Shown: piece after piece, positions 1 to 8,299 of the stretch
Layout of the letters: the number at the start of each line of letters is the position of its first letter
How positions within the stretch are numbered: position 1 is the stretch's first letter
From: a virus
IMG/VR virus record: IMGVR_UViG_3300030101_001745
Coordinates: 1-64,000 of that record
Reading direction: 5' to 3' (one strand)
DNA: 64,000 nt
Translations under genes and position numbers: made by a program
The notes under the pieces: model-generated
Told to the model about the DNA's origin: nothing
Seen by the model: only the letters and a program-made list of their open reading frames with translations
The model's database searches: none

Positions 1-2
1 TG

Positions 3-143
3 GACAGAGAGGCGAGTCGGTTGAGCAGATTGCTTGAAGTCGCAAGAAAATGGAAAGAAGAAATTGACAAACTAAATGAAGAGACAGATGAAAGAATTAG
101 ATTATTTGTGGAGGAAGGAATATGGAATGGAAAGAAATACTAA
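3..143 (+). CDS. C-terminal end of a charged protein (5' end outside window)
   Basis: An open frame runs in from the left edge and ends with TAA at 141-143, giving 46 residues. They are strongly charged, rich in Glu, Lys and Arg, with spacing typical of a coiled-coil helix. The next gene starts inside its end, so it belongs to the same operon. Too little is visible to name it; it could be the tail of a portal or another head protein, but nothing shows that. Confidence 0.55.
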   Translation, partial: DREASRLSRLLEVARKWKEEIDKLNEETDERIRLFVEEGIWNGKKY

Positions 144-244
144 GAAAGAATATGAAGCCTGATTACATTGACATAGATGGTGATGGCGACAAGAAAGAGC
201 CAATGAAAGACGCAGTTAAGGACAAAGGTGAGAAAGATGAGTGA
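122..244 (+). CDS. Small acidic protein with EF-hand-like Asp loop
   Basis: 40 residues beginning MEWKEIL, with an Asp-rich stretch DIDGDGDKKEP near residues 18-28. This resembles the calcium-binding loop of EF-hand or dockerin modules, although the second half of the loop is not canonical. The start overlaps the end of the preceding frame and the stop overlaps the next gene. The opening M-x-W-x-x-I is shared with two other small proteins here (2730 and 3079). Function unknown. Confidence 0.6.
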   Translation: MEWKEILRKNMKPDYIDIDGDGDKKEPMKDAVKDKGEKDE

Positions 245-473
245 AGAAAAAGGAGTAAGGGAACTGGAAAGGGAACTGAAGCAAGCAAGGATAGCGCAGA
301 AGAACGAGCATGATGCTCGCATCGAGAAGAACAAGAGTAGAGACTTCTCTGTAGGTGTAGGCATCGACAAAGATTCTACTGTCGAGAAGAAGATACCTAA
401 TGCTTCAGAGATTCCAGATGTCATTATCCTACCTAAGAAAAGTAAGGGAAGAAAAGAAAACATACCATTCTGA
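237..473 (+). CDS. Hypothetical small charged protein
   Basis: 78 residues. The N-terminal half is a charged helix rich in Glu, Lys and Arg; the C-terminal half is more extended. ATG 237 is chosen over the in-frame GTG at 228, because the GTG lies inside an AAAGGTGA ribosome-binding site that sits correctly for ATG 237. The gene overlaps its upstream neighbour slightly. I do not recognise the family. Confidence 0.6.
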   Translation: MSEEKGVRELERELKQARIAQKNEHDARIEKNKSRDFSVGVGIDKDSTVEKKIPNASEIPDVIILPKKSKGRKENIPF

Positions 474-483
474 GGTGAACAAG

Positions 484-2721
484 TTGTCTTTCATGGATAT
501 TCTAAGGAAAGACACGGAAGATGATGCGGCACGTTTGAGAGAAATGCTAGGTATCAAGGATGATGGTACATATGAACAAAGAACCGAACGTTCCGAAGAA
601 GAGAAACCAGAAGAGGAACCAGAAAAGAAACCGAAGAAAAAGGTTAACCCACTAGCAGAATCGACTCTTGATATTCCTGCATATAGCAGAGATAAAAGAA
701 CAGTGTTTGGTAGAGTTAGATACAAAGACGAGAAGATGCCTCAAGAGACTAGGGAAAGAGAAAAAATTAGTGGACGTAAGATAGAAAGTGCCTATGATAG
801 TTTAGGAAAGGAAATAGATGATTCGTGGCTACAAGTCTGGATTTGGTATTCAGACGATATCATGGGTGGGTTAGATTCTTGGACAAGAAATCTGTTTAAG
901 GCAGAAGAGAGTGCTGATGAAATTGAAGTTGAATTAGGTATAGAGAATCCGTTTAGTAAAAGTATCATGAGTGCAAGTGGTCTTACTTCACGTATGCGAC
1001 CAACTGGAAAGGAATTCAAGGAGGCTGGTGGTCGAGGTAAACTTAGAAGCCAACATCGGAGAGATTTTCAAAAGGTCGCCATGGATTATGACAAGGCAGT
1101 ATCTGAGGCATTGAAGGGAGTTGGCTATCAACCTGCAAGAGAACTCACAGACGCAGAGGTATCAGAACAAGAACGAGAGTCTGCAAGACAGAGAGAGGAA
1201 AGGGGAACAGATGAGGAAGGAAAACCAATTCCCATGCAGATGCCTAAGACTTCCGAGAAATATACACAGGAAGACATGTCAGTAATGAGAACGCTCCTTG
1301 ACAAGTTTGATGACGCGGGGGGAAAGATTCCAGAGATTCTCCTATTCCAAAGAAAGAGAGAACCACACACGATGACAATAGAAGACATCCCAGACGAAGA
1401 AGGTGGTGAACAAGAGAACACTCCGCCAACAACTAGGGAGATAACCGTTCAAGCACCTACTGGAGATGATTTCCGAGTACCCGGCATCAGCACAAGGAGA
1501 CTCAACAAATATGCAAGTGACCTAGGACTGTCCTCTGAGGAAGAGACAAAGAAAGTATCTGATACGCACAACACTACAGAAGAAGGAACCATAGTCGAGA
1601 GGACTTGGACTTTCAACCGATTGGATGCGGATAAGAAACTGCTTGAGATGCTTGGTAAGACACCAAAGGAAAGACAGGACATCAGAGATGCTATGATAAG
1701 AGATGTTCCAGAACCGGGTAAAGACCAACCCAAGCAGAAGATTGGTAGCAAGGTTACTACAAGGACTGGCCCAGTTGCTGGAAAAGTCTCAGAACTCTAT
1801 CAGAGAGTAAAGAACTTCTTCGATGAAGTATTCAACCTCCTATCTGTCGAACAATCACCTACCTTGGAGAGCGAGGTTCTCGATGTTACTGCTGGAATTG
1901 GTGAAAAAGGAAGAAAAGCGGCGAAGGAAAAGAGAGAGCGACAAGACCAACTTGGTAGGACACTAGCAAGAATTCTCAAGAACCATGCAGAAGGTAATGA
2001 AAAAACAGCAGGTGAAGCACTTTCAAAAATAAGCGCAGACAATCTAATTCTCATACAGAAGTTTCTCACTAGAGGAAATAAGAAGTTGGCCCGAACAGCA
2101 AGAGATGCATTGATAGAAAATTACAATGATAGCGAGTGGGATGCTAAGACGAAAAGATGGGTAAATAAGAAAACAGGGGAACCTGCATACAAGACATACG
2201 CAGGTAGGAGTACGCTTGAGTTAATTCCAGAGATACTCAACAAGAACAAGAAGAGAATACTTCCCGATAGAAGGACACAAGGACAGATACTCTCTGAGTT
2301 AGAAGAATTCTCAACTCCAGAATTCAACTTAACTAGGTTCGACCAAGGAGATGGTAAGCCTAGAAGAAAGGAATACACGTTGTCCGAGATAATGAAGGAA
2401 GTAAAGCAATTCATATCGGGAGAAGATAAGCAGATTCCACTACAAGGTAGTGCAGGTAATACTTACAGAAAATTACTATTCAAGGTAATGCAAAAATTGC
2501 GTACTGACTATGATGATGGTAAGACGGGAGAACTAGAATCTGATATTGAAATGATAGAATTCCTATATGCTGTTTTACGACACATAGGGAAGAGTAGAAG
2601 AATCTCTGATGTCGCATTGGAACGTGTGGAAGATATCGCCACTACGGAAGACATACCATTCGACACCGATAGAGAGTTTGATTTACCGCCTCTCTCTCCG
2701 GCTAGTAACGAAGAAGAGTAG
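484..2721 (+). CDS. Large hypothetical head-region protein
   Basis: About 745 residues, very rich in Glu, Lys and Arg. A Trp-rich stretch lies near residues 115-135 (WLQVWIWY, then a WTRNLF segment), and Pro/Glu/Lys linkers separate it from helical regions. TTG 484 has GAGGTGA five bases upstream; ATG 493 is the alternative start. It precedes a run of small helical proteins and the ligase-protease-capsid genes, which suggests a role in the virion or its assembly. I do not recognise any enzyme motif. It could be an internal head or portal-associated protein, but that rests on position only. Confidence 0.75.
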   Translation: MSFMDILRKDTEDDAARLREMLGIKDDGTYEQRTERSEEEKPEEEPEKKPKKKVNPLAESTLDIPAYSRDKRTVFGRVRYKDEKMPQETREREKISGRKIESAYDSLGKEIDDSWLQVWIWYSDDIMGGLDSWTRNLFKAEESADEIEVELGIENPFSKSIMSASGLTSRMRPTGKEFKEAGGRGKLRSQHRRDFQKVAMDYDKAVSEALKGVGYQPARELTDAEVSEQERESARQREERGTDEEGKPIPMQMPKTSEKYTQEDMSVMRTLLDKFDDAGGKIPEILLFQRKREPHTMTIEDIPDEEGGEQENTPPTTREITVQAPTGDDFRVPGISTRRLNKYASDLGLSSEEETKKVSDTHNTTEEGTIVERTWTFNRLDADKKLLEMLGKTPKERQDIRDAMIRDVPEPGKDQPKQKIGSKVTTRTGPVAGKVSELYQRVKNFFDEVFNLLSVEQSPTLESEVLDVTAGIGEKGRKAAKEKRERQDQLGRTLARILKNHAEGNEKTAGEALSKISADNLILIQKFLTRGNKKLARTARDALIENYNDSEWDAKTKRWVNKKTGEPAYKTYAGRSTLELIPEILNKNKKRILPDRRTQGQILSELEEFSTPEFNLTRFDQGDGKPRRKEYTLSEIMKEVKQFISGEDKQIPLQGSAGNTYRKLLFKVMQKLRTDYDDGKTGELESDIEMIEFLYAVLRHIGKSRRISDVALERVEDIATTEDIPFDTDREFDLPPLSPASNEEE

Positions 2722-2729
2722 GTGACAGT

Positions 2730-3077
2730 ATGGGTTGGGAAGATATAATCAAAATACGGGAACTGAATAACTTCAAACAAGCACAAAAATATCTAGAAGG
2801 TGTACAAAAAGATATAGACACCATGATATATTTTCTAAAAGAAGAAAATGGTGGATGGAGAAGGAATAGAAACAAGTTAATGATTCTCAATGATAATTCA
2901 TATATACAACCAGACTTTGAAGACGAAGTAAATCTGCTAATGGAACTGGTAGAGGAAGTTCGTGATAAAATCAAAGAATTAGAAGAGATGCCAGAAATGG
3001 ATGATTTTGCCTTTGCGTTAGAAAATCAACGTGCAGACACAGAAAGCGGATATTATGACCCGCGCTTTGAGGGATAG
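2730..3077 (+). CDS. Small coiled-coil protein
   Basis: 115 residues, almost entirely predicted helix with heptad-like Leu/Ile spacing and a charged C-terminal tail. It starts MGWEDII. ATG 2730 has AGGTGA a few bases upstream, overlapping the end of the preceding gene. One of three consecutive small helical proteins (2730-3632) before the ligase. It may be a head-assembly or scaffolding accessory; unknown otherwise. Confidence 0.7.
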   Translation: MGWEDIIKIRELNNFKQAQKYLEGVQKDIDTMIYFLKEENGGWRRNRNKLMILNDNSYIQPDFEDEVNLLMELVEEVRDKIKELEEMPEMDDFAFALENQRADTESGYYDPRFEG

Positions 3078-3078
3078 T

Positions 3079-3408
3079 ATGAGTTGGCAATCTATTCTAA
3101 AGGCTAGTTCGATACTGGAGAAACTAGACCCGAAGGAAAAGAAGAGAGTCAAGAAACTATTGCAATCATCTCAACCTACTGAGTTCTTTGGAAAGGACAT
3201 GACACAACTAGGTGACTTAATTACAGAGATGAAATCACTGGATATGATGAAGGGCGATGAGAGTCTGAACAAGAAAATAGAATCGTTCGATGAGAAGAAC
3301 CTAGAAATAGTTGCCTCTGCCGCAGAACTAAGGAAGGACTATGAGGTTCTCTACGGTCAGATTAGAAATATGATTTATCCAAAGAAGAAAGGAGATGGAA
3401 AGAAATGA
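3079..3408 (+). CDS. Small helical protein
   Basis: 109 residues starting MSWQSIL and ending in a Lys-rich tail. Predicted helical, with a Lys/Arg patch near residues 18-27 (EKKRVKKLLQ). ATG 3079 is preferred over an earlier in-frame ATG at 3031, because it directly follows the upstream stop and has GAGGGAT upstream. Its stop overlaps the next start (ATGA). Function unknown; probably works with the neighbouring helical proteins. Confidence 0.65.
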   Translation: MSWQSILKASSILEKLDPKEKKRVKKLLQSSQPTEFFGKDMTQLGDLITEMKSLDMMKGDESLNKKIESFDEKNLEIVASAAELRKDYEVLYGQIRNMIYPKKKGDGKK

Positions 3409-3632
3409 CAGAAGACAATGAAATGATGCTACTATTGAAAGAATTAGTGAATAAGGTAAAGAGTTTAGAAGAAGCAGTTTATCACAAGGATAATCTGTTG
3501 ATGAAGAGTGGAATGGTCGTGGTTGACAGTCCAACTCCCGCAATGGCTCAAGGTGGAGAGTTACCCACAGGAGATACGATTGCGAAGATGGATTGGGATG
3601 ACATTCACAATATGGTCGAGAGGATGAGTTAG
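3405..3632 (+). CDS. Small protein with C-terminal WDDIHN motif
   Basis: 75 residues. The N-terminal half is a Leu/Lys/Glu helix, the middle is a Pro/Gly linker, and the C-terminus ends DWDDIHNMVERMS. The same W-x-D-I-H-N ending occurs in the scaffold part of the protease-scaffold gene (8240-8297), which suggests that both proteins dock on the same partner. Translationally coupled to the gene before by ATGA and adjacent to the next one. Confidence 0.65.
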   Translation: MTEDNEMMLLLKELVNKVKSLEEAVYHKDNLLMKSGMVVVDSPTPAMAQGGELPTGDTIAKMDWDDIHNMVERMS

Positions 3633-4427
3633 ATGCCAGAGAGAGTAAGCAAAGAAGAGATGCTGGTGAGAGCCGCCATAATCAAAGCAAAGGAAAGCAT
3701 ACAGGAAGCAGAACATCTAGGAATCGTTGAGAATAAAGACCCAGTTATGGGAGAGGAAATCAAGGTCAAAAGACCAAAGAAGAAGCCAGCAGAAGAGAAG
3801 GTAGACAACCCTGTGTCCACAGATGACATCAACTCTGGATATGGTCATGTTGGAAGCGAGGAATACTTCGGCAAGGGATTGGACTCAGTTGCGAAGTTGT
3901 CTCCACAGTTGGAAGGACTCCTAGATGAATTGACTCAAGCAATACAAAGAGTGCAAGGGAAAGATAAGAGAGAACTAGAGGAAAAGATGCATGAGATTCT
4001 AAGTGACATCAAGGGTAGTCCTAGAGTATTAAGTTCCCCACCTTCTATGGATAACGAGTTTAGAAGCGAAGCAGACATAGAAGAGAGATTAGGTAAAGAG
4101 GATGAGGAAGAAGAAGAAGAAAAAATCTATCTCGATAAGTCGGTTGATGAATGGAAGACTCTTTTGAAATATAGAATAGAAGAGCCGATGAACCCGAAGA
4201 CCATGGGTGAAATGATAGGCTGTCCCAAATGCGGTGGTAGCGGAACGTTAGGAGGAAGGCCAGTTAAGACGTATGGTAAAGGTGGTAAGAATCCCGGCGG
4301 AATGCAGACATGTGATTTATGTCGCGGGTTAGGAAAAGTAAGCAGACTTACGGCGCGTCAACATAGTCAAGATGAATACAATAGGAAGATGGGTGACAAT
4401 ACTGGCCCAGCCCCGTCCAAAGCATAA
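3633..4427 (+). CDS. Zinc-binding protein with DnaJ-like Cys repeats
   Basis: 264 residues. The N-terminal two thirds are charged and probably helical, with an acidic run near residue 155. Near the C-terminus are C197-x2-C200-G-G-x-G and C227-x2-C230-x-G-x-G, the form of the DnaJ central zinc domain, here with only one pair of CxxC repeats. No J-domain HPD motif is seen. In phages such modules appear in small assembly or DNA-binding proteins. Position suggests a role in head morphogenesis or with the following ligase; this is inference. Confidence 0.7.
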   Translation: MPERVSKEEMLVRAAIIKAKESIQEAEHLGIVENKDPVMGEEIKVKRPKKKPAEEKVDNPVSTDDINSGYGHVGSEEYFGKGLDSVAKLSPQLEGLLDELTQAIQRVQGKDKRELEEKMHEILSDIKGSPRVLSSPPSMDNEFRSEADIEERLGKEDEEEEEEKIYLDKSVDEWKTLLKYRIEEPMNPKTMGEMIGCPKCGGSGTLGGRPVKTYGKGGKNPGGMQTCDLCRGLGKVSRLTARQHSQDEYNRKMGDNTGPAPSKA

Positions 4428-4439
4428 GGTGGATTCTGT

Positions 4440-7034
4440 GTGGTTGAAACAGGATTGATGTTTGAGAAAGAAACTGAGGATTTGACTAGAGCAATTCTTG
4501 ATTTCTTTGAGAAGACACGATACGCCTATCTTTCAGCCAGAGAAGACAAAGCAGAGTATGAGAAGGAATGGCACGAAGTCATAGATAAAATCAGAGATGA
4601 CTACGACTCGCTAAACAAACTGTCTGAGGAATTGAAGAAGTATCTAGAAGAGAAGGTTCTATTCGATAAGTCTGCTAAAGACCCAACCACTCTAGAAGCC
4701 AAGAAGGTATATGAAGCCGTAAAGGACATGAGGTTTCAGTCCAAGAAGGTTAGCGACCCGTTCTCTAAGAAGTTTGAAGGGGATGTAATAAACACCCTAT
4801 TGGAAAGTGACAGACTCTTCATCGCATTTATCCACTACGCACTACGTTCCCATTCCAATGCCCTTCCCGATAAAATATGGGAAGAACACGACATGGAGGG
4901 AGATGATATCACTCAAGGTGTAATGGGATTGGATTTAGAGATGGATGACATACCTCTCTACATCATAGAACACTATGGGGCAGAAGATGAAGACCAAAGC
5001 AGAATCAAGTCAAAGTTCAAGGGGGCGTTGAAGCAACTTGACAAGATGTTCAATGGTGTATACGAAGATGAACAATGGGATAATCTAGTTGAGTTAGACC
5101 TAGAGAAGAGCGAAGATGAGAAGAGCGAAGATGAGAAATCGGAGATAGATTTCATCATACCAAACAAGCCAATGTACAGGATATTTGAGTTGGATGACTT
5201 GAAGGAGTTGAAAGGATTTACTGGAGAGTGGTTAGTTCAAGAGAAGTATGATGGCATGAGAATACAACTTCACAAGAAGAAGGATAACATCAAGATATAC
5301 TCATACAATAAGAAGGATATTACTGACAAATGTGAGAAGCAAGTCGAGCAACTAAAGAAGAAGCAGTTCGGGGATTGCATACTAGATGGAGAGTTGGTTC
5401 TGTTTGAGGATGATGAACCACTACATCGGGCTTCTACCATTGCTCATGTTTTCAAGAACAAGAAAGGTGGAGAACTAAGAGCGCATGTGTTTGACATAAT
5501 GCAACATGAGGGCAAGGACATTCATGATGAACCATTGAGGGAGAGACATAACGTCCTTCTATACCAATTCAGCCAACACTCATCTGATGCTCTCGCTTTC
5601 CCATCGAAGAAAGATACCAGAGTTGCAGACTCAGTCAAGGAAGTAGGAGAGTATGCGAAAGACATCATGCAACTACCTGCATCGGAAGGAGTGGTAATCA
5701 AGGATATGGAGTCAACATATCCAATTACAAAGAAGAAGAATCCGAAGTGGATTAAGTGGAAAAAGTTCGTTGACTTGGATGTTATTGTACTAGATAAGAA
5801 ATCCACTAACAACGGAATGCATACTTACACTATGGGAGTAGGCCCGATTACTGCGGAAGAGGCTAGGACTTACACTACTACAGACATGGATGATAAGGCA
5901 TATGTTCCAGTTGGTAAGGCACTCAACACCAAGGTAAAGGTAAGTGTCGGAGACATAGTTAGAGTAAAAGTTGATGAAGTTAAGAAGAATAAGAAGGGAT
6001 TCAATCTCTACTCCGCTAAGGTAATAGAGATACCAGAGGTAACTCAATCTGACAAACTATCCACGTTGGAGAGGTTATCTACAAAGACAAAGAAATCCTT
6101 GACTTCAGACGCTATCATTGGAGTTCAACAACTCAGCCCATTCAAAATTACAACCGGATTAAGGGATAAGGACAATGAGAAGAAATCGTACATGATAACG
6201 GATAACGTACATGGTACTGCTGAGATAATTATGAAGAGTGATTTTGATGGTTTTACCATATATGGATTTGAAGGTGATTCACTCATGCAGAAGAACGCAT
6301 TGTACAATCTAGATATGTGGAAGTCTGAACTAGAGAGGATGTTGAAAACCAGAAGGTCAGAATTGAGAATCGCAATCAAGAATGAAATAATAGACATATA
6401 CAAGAACAAACCAACTGCCTTTCCTAAGATAGTTGATTTCGTAAAGAAGGAGTTCCCAGAGACATACGAAGAGGTTTTCCAGAGTAGCGATGAGAATCTG
6501 ATGAGTTGGATGAAGAAACAAGATAGTCTGAGATATCATCATCCCAACAAGTTTACTGCTATACCAGATGTTCTAGAGAAGGATGTCGAGGAATTAAAAA
6601 AAAGAGAAACAGGTTCGTTTAGCATCGTCTTAAGAGAAGATGGTAACTTGGATTTTATCATGAATGTTAATGACAAGAGAAACTTCTGGGAGATTGATAT
6701 AGAAGACACCGAGGACATATACGATTTGTTTGGTAAGTCTGGGAAGTTCCCTGCTATTGTAGGAAAGAAGTTAGGTCAACATAAGAAGGAGATAGACTCT
6801 GGTAAGTTAATACTAGGCGTACAGAAAGAAGGATACCATGAATACAAACTAGAAGGTGATAAGTTTGATACTAGATTCCACGTTAGAGTTGTACCTCTAG
6901 ATGAAAAGCAGACTTGGGTTGTTTGGACAGGTAAAAAACAAGAGATGTTGGATATGAAAGACGATACAAAACTCTGGGATATTACAGAAGATAAATATGC
7001 AGATTTGTCATTTCCAACTAAAAAATCAGATTAA
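4440..7034 (+). CDS. ATP-dependent DNA ligase with long N- and C-terminal extensions
   Basis: 864 residues. The nucleotidyltransferase core is clear: motif I K269-Y-D-G with the AMP-accepting Lys, motif III D316-G-E-L, motif IV E416-G-V-V-I-K, motif V W-I-K-W-K-K around 437-442, then an OB-fold region to about 540. It would seal nicks in DNA using ATP. About 220 helical residues precede the core, including a short acidic repeat (KSEDEKSEDEKSE). About 300 residues follow it, ending in a beta-rich domain that faintly recalls LigD-type phosphoesterase barrels; that comparison is weak. GTG 4440 follows GGTGG. It sits between head genes and the prohead protease, not with the replication genes, so it may act on packaged or packaging DNA. 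Confidence 0.9.
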   Translation: MVETGLMFEKETEDLTRAILDFFEKTRYAYLSAREDKAEYEKEWHEVIDKIRDDYDSLNKLSEELKKYLEEKVLFDKSAKDPTTLEAKKVYEAVKDMRFQSKKVSDPFSKKFEGDVINTLLESDRLFIAFIHYALRSHSNALPDKIWEEHDMEGDDITQGVMGLDLEMDDIPLYIIEHYGAEDEDQSRIKSKFKGALKQLDKMFNGVYEDEQWDNLVELDLEKSEDEKSEDEKSEIDFIIPNKPMYRIFELDDLKELKGFTGEWLVQEKYDGMRIQLHKKKDNIKIYSYNKKDITDKCEKQVEQLKKKQFGDCILDGELVLFEDDEPLHRASTIAHVFKNKKGGELRAHVFDIMQHEGKDIHDEPLRERHNVLLYQFSQHSSDALAFPSKKDTRVADSVKEVGEYAKDIMQLPASEGVVIKDMESTYPITKKKNPKWIKWKKFVDLDVIVLDKKSTNNGMHTYTMGVGPITAEEARTYTTTDMDDKAYVPVGKALNTKVKVSVGDIVRVKVDEVKKNKKGFNLYSAKVIEIPEVTQSDKLSTLERLSTKTKKSLTSDAIIGVQQLSPFKITTGLRDKDNEKKSYMITDNVHGTAEIIMKSDFDGFTIYGFEGDSLMQKNALYNLDMWKSELERMLKTRRSELRIAIKNEIIDIYKNKPTAFPKIVDFVKKEFPETYEEVFQSSDENLMSWMKKQDSLRYHHPNKFTAIPDVLEKDVEELKKRETGSFSIVLREDGNLDFIMNVNDKRNFWEIDIEDTEDIYDLFGKSGKFPAIVGKKLGQHKKEIDSGKLILGVQKEGYHEYKLEGDKFDTRFHVRVVPLDEKQTWVVWTGKKQEMLDMKDDTKLWDITEDKYADLSFPTKKSD

Positions 7035-7064
7035 CTTAAATAGAAAGAAAAAAAGGTGTCGAAA
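7035..7064 (+). promoter_or_regulatory. A-rich leader with AAAGGTG ribosome-binding site
   Basis: A short A-rich gap precedes the protease gene. AAAGGTG at 7052-7058 sits six bases before GTG 7065. This is why GTG 7065 is preferred to GTG 7056, which lies inside the ribosome-binding site. No convincing TATA box is present at the right distance. Confidence 0.45.
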
Positions 7065-8297
7065 GTGTTAGCATCAGGAGAACTGCTACTAAAAGCAAAT
7101 GAGGAAAGAGAATTTAGTATACTGAAGTCTGACGGATTAGTAATAGGAGGATATGCATCAATAGAAATCGTTGACAAGCAAAACGACCTTATCACACTAG
7201 ATGCATTGGATGAAGCAGTCAAGAAATACATGGGAGAGAAGAAGTACAGAAATGTAATGTCAAACCATTCAAATGTTCAAGTCGGGGAGGTAGTAGAGAA
7301 ATATCGTGATAAAAACGGAGTCTTACACAAAACCAGTGTGGATGACGTTGGATTCTATGTTGTTATCAAAATGAGAGATGACATAGAAAAAGCGAAGGAA
7401 ATTTCTAGAAACATCCGAAAAGGAACACTTAGGTCATTTAGTATAGGAGGGCAAGCGATTTCTAAGAAGCAGAGAACATCTGACGAGTATGGAGAATACA
7501 ACGAAATAGATAAGTTGGAATTACATGAAGTCACAATCTGCGAGAAAGGAATCAACCCAGAAGCGAAATTCGACATCTTGAAACAAGAGTCGGAGGTGAA
7601 AAACAATATGAGTGAAAAACTGGAAAAAGCACTTGAAGAGTTGAACGGCCTAATGAAGCAGGTTGAGCAACTTAACAAGGAAGAAGAAGATGAAAAAATG
7701 GCAAATTCATCGTACGAGAAGGAAATGATGGACGAGAAGAAAGCCGATGAAGGTGATGACATGGAAGAAGAGGATATGGATTCTATGGCATACGCGGATG
7801 ATGATGAGGACAAGGAAGAGAAAGCACTTGACCAAGACACCACAAGAGATTATGAGGCGGGAGAGGAAGTTGTTAGCGGTGGTTCACCGAAAGCAACACC
7901 TGCACCACTCTCAGTCTCTAAGGGTCTAGAGTCGGCTGATTTCTCTACTCTTGACCTTAGTGCCGAGAACGTAGAGAAGGCTTACGAGGCTTTCAAAGCA
8001 GAGCAGTTGGAGAAACTTGCTTACGACAACCTAAGCAAGACCTTCGGTGCTAGGTTCCAAGAGGAACTTGCTTTGAAGAAATCCGAGGCAGAGAGAAGCG
8101 AGTACGATGCTCGCGCAGACGTTGCTGGACTAAAGCAAGAGTTTGCTGAGTTGAGGAAGTCTCTCACTGAGAAGGATGAAGAAATTCGCAAGGCACAGGA
8201 AGTCGCCTTTGACCTACCTGAAAACTTCCCAACGTCAGTTGAGGAAGCATCTGGTCTGTCATGGGGAGATATACACAACCTAGCGAGGGGTGATTAA
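7065..8297 (+). CDS. Prohead maturation protease fused to scaffold
   Basis: About 410 residues. The first 180 are a phage prohead protease of the U35/S78-like type: His68 in SNHSN, Ser126 in SFSIGG, and a conserved LELHEVTIC strand near 155-163. Such enzymes cut scaffold and capsid precursors inside the procapsid. The rest is acidic, with coiled-coil stretches, a Ser/Pro linker and the C-terminal SWGDIHNL motif, as expected of a scaffold. Directly upstream of the capsid gene. A second in-frame start at 7608 has a perfect ribosome-binding site and could make the scaffold alone. Confidence 0.88.
   Translation: MLASGELLLKANEEREFSILKSDGLVIGGYASIEIVDKQNDLITLDALDEAVKKYMGEKKYRNVMSNHSNVQVGEVVEKYRDKNGVLHKTSVDDVGFYVVIKMRDDIEKAKEISRNIRKGTLRSFSIGGQAISKKQRTSDEYGEYNEIDKLELHEVTICEKGINPEAKFDILKQESEVKNNMSEKLEKALEELNGLMKQVEQLNKEEEDEKMANSSYEKEMMDEKKADEGDDMEEEDMDSMAYADDDEDKEEKALDQDTTRDYEAGEEVVSGGSPKATPAPLSVSKGLESADFSTLDLSAENVEKAYEAFKAEQLEKLAYDNLSKTFGARFQEELALKKSEAERSEYDARADVAGLKQEFAELRKSLTEKDEEIRKAQEVAFDLPENFPTSVEEASGLSWGDIHNLARGD
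7592..7599 (+). promoter_or_regulatory. Internal GGAGGTGA ribosome-binding site
   Basis: GGAGGTGA, a perfect match to the archaeal anti-Shine-Dalgarno complement, lies inside the protease-scaffold gene eight bases before an in-frame ATG at 7608. It falls exactly at the boundary between the protease domain and the scaffold. Confidence 0.7.
7608..8297 (+). CDS. Nested scaffold protein (internal in-frame start)
   Basis: 229 residues from ATG 7608 to the shared stop, preceded by the internal GGAGGTGA. The product would be the free scaffold: an N-terminal coiled coil, a very acidic segment, a Ser/Pro-rich linker, a second coiled coil and the C-terminal SWGDIHNL motif. Lambda makes its scaffold Nu3 the same way, nested in frame inside protease gene C. 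Free scaffold in excess over protease-bearing copies would suit procapsid assembly. The start is seen in the sequence; its use is inferred. Confidence 0.6.
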   Translation: MSEKLEKALEELNGLMKQVEQLNKEEEDEKMANSSYEKEMMDEKKADEGDDMEEEDMDSMAYADDDEDKEEKALDQDTTRDYEAGEEVVSGGSPKATPAPLSVSKGLESADFSTLDLSAENVEKAYEAFKAEQLEKLAYDNLSKTFGARFQEELALKKSEAERSEYDARADVAGLKQEFAELRKSLTEKDEEIRKAQEVAFDLPENFPTSVEEASGLSWGDIHNLARGD

Positions 8298-8299
8298 AT

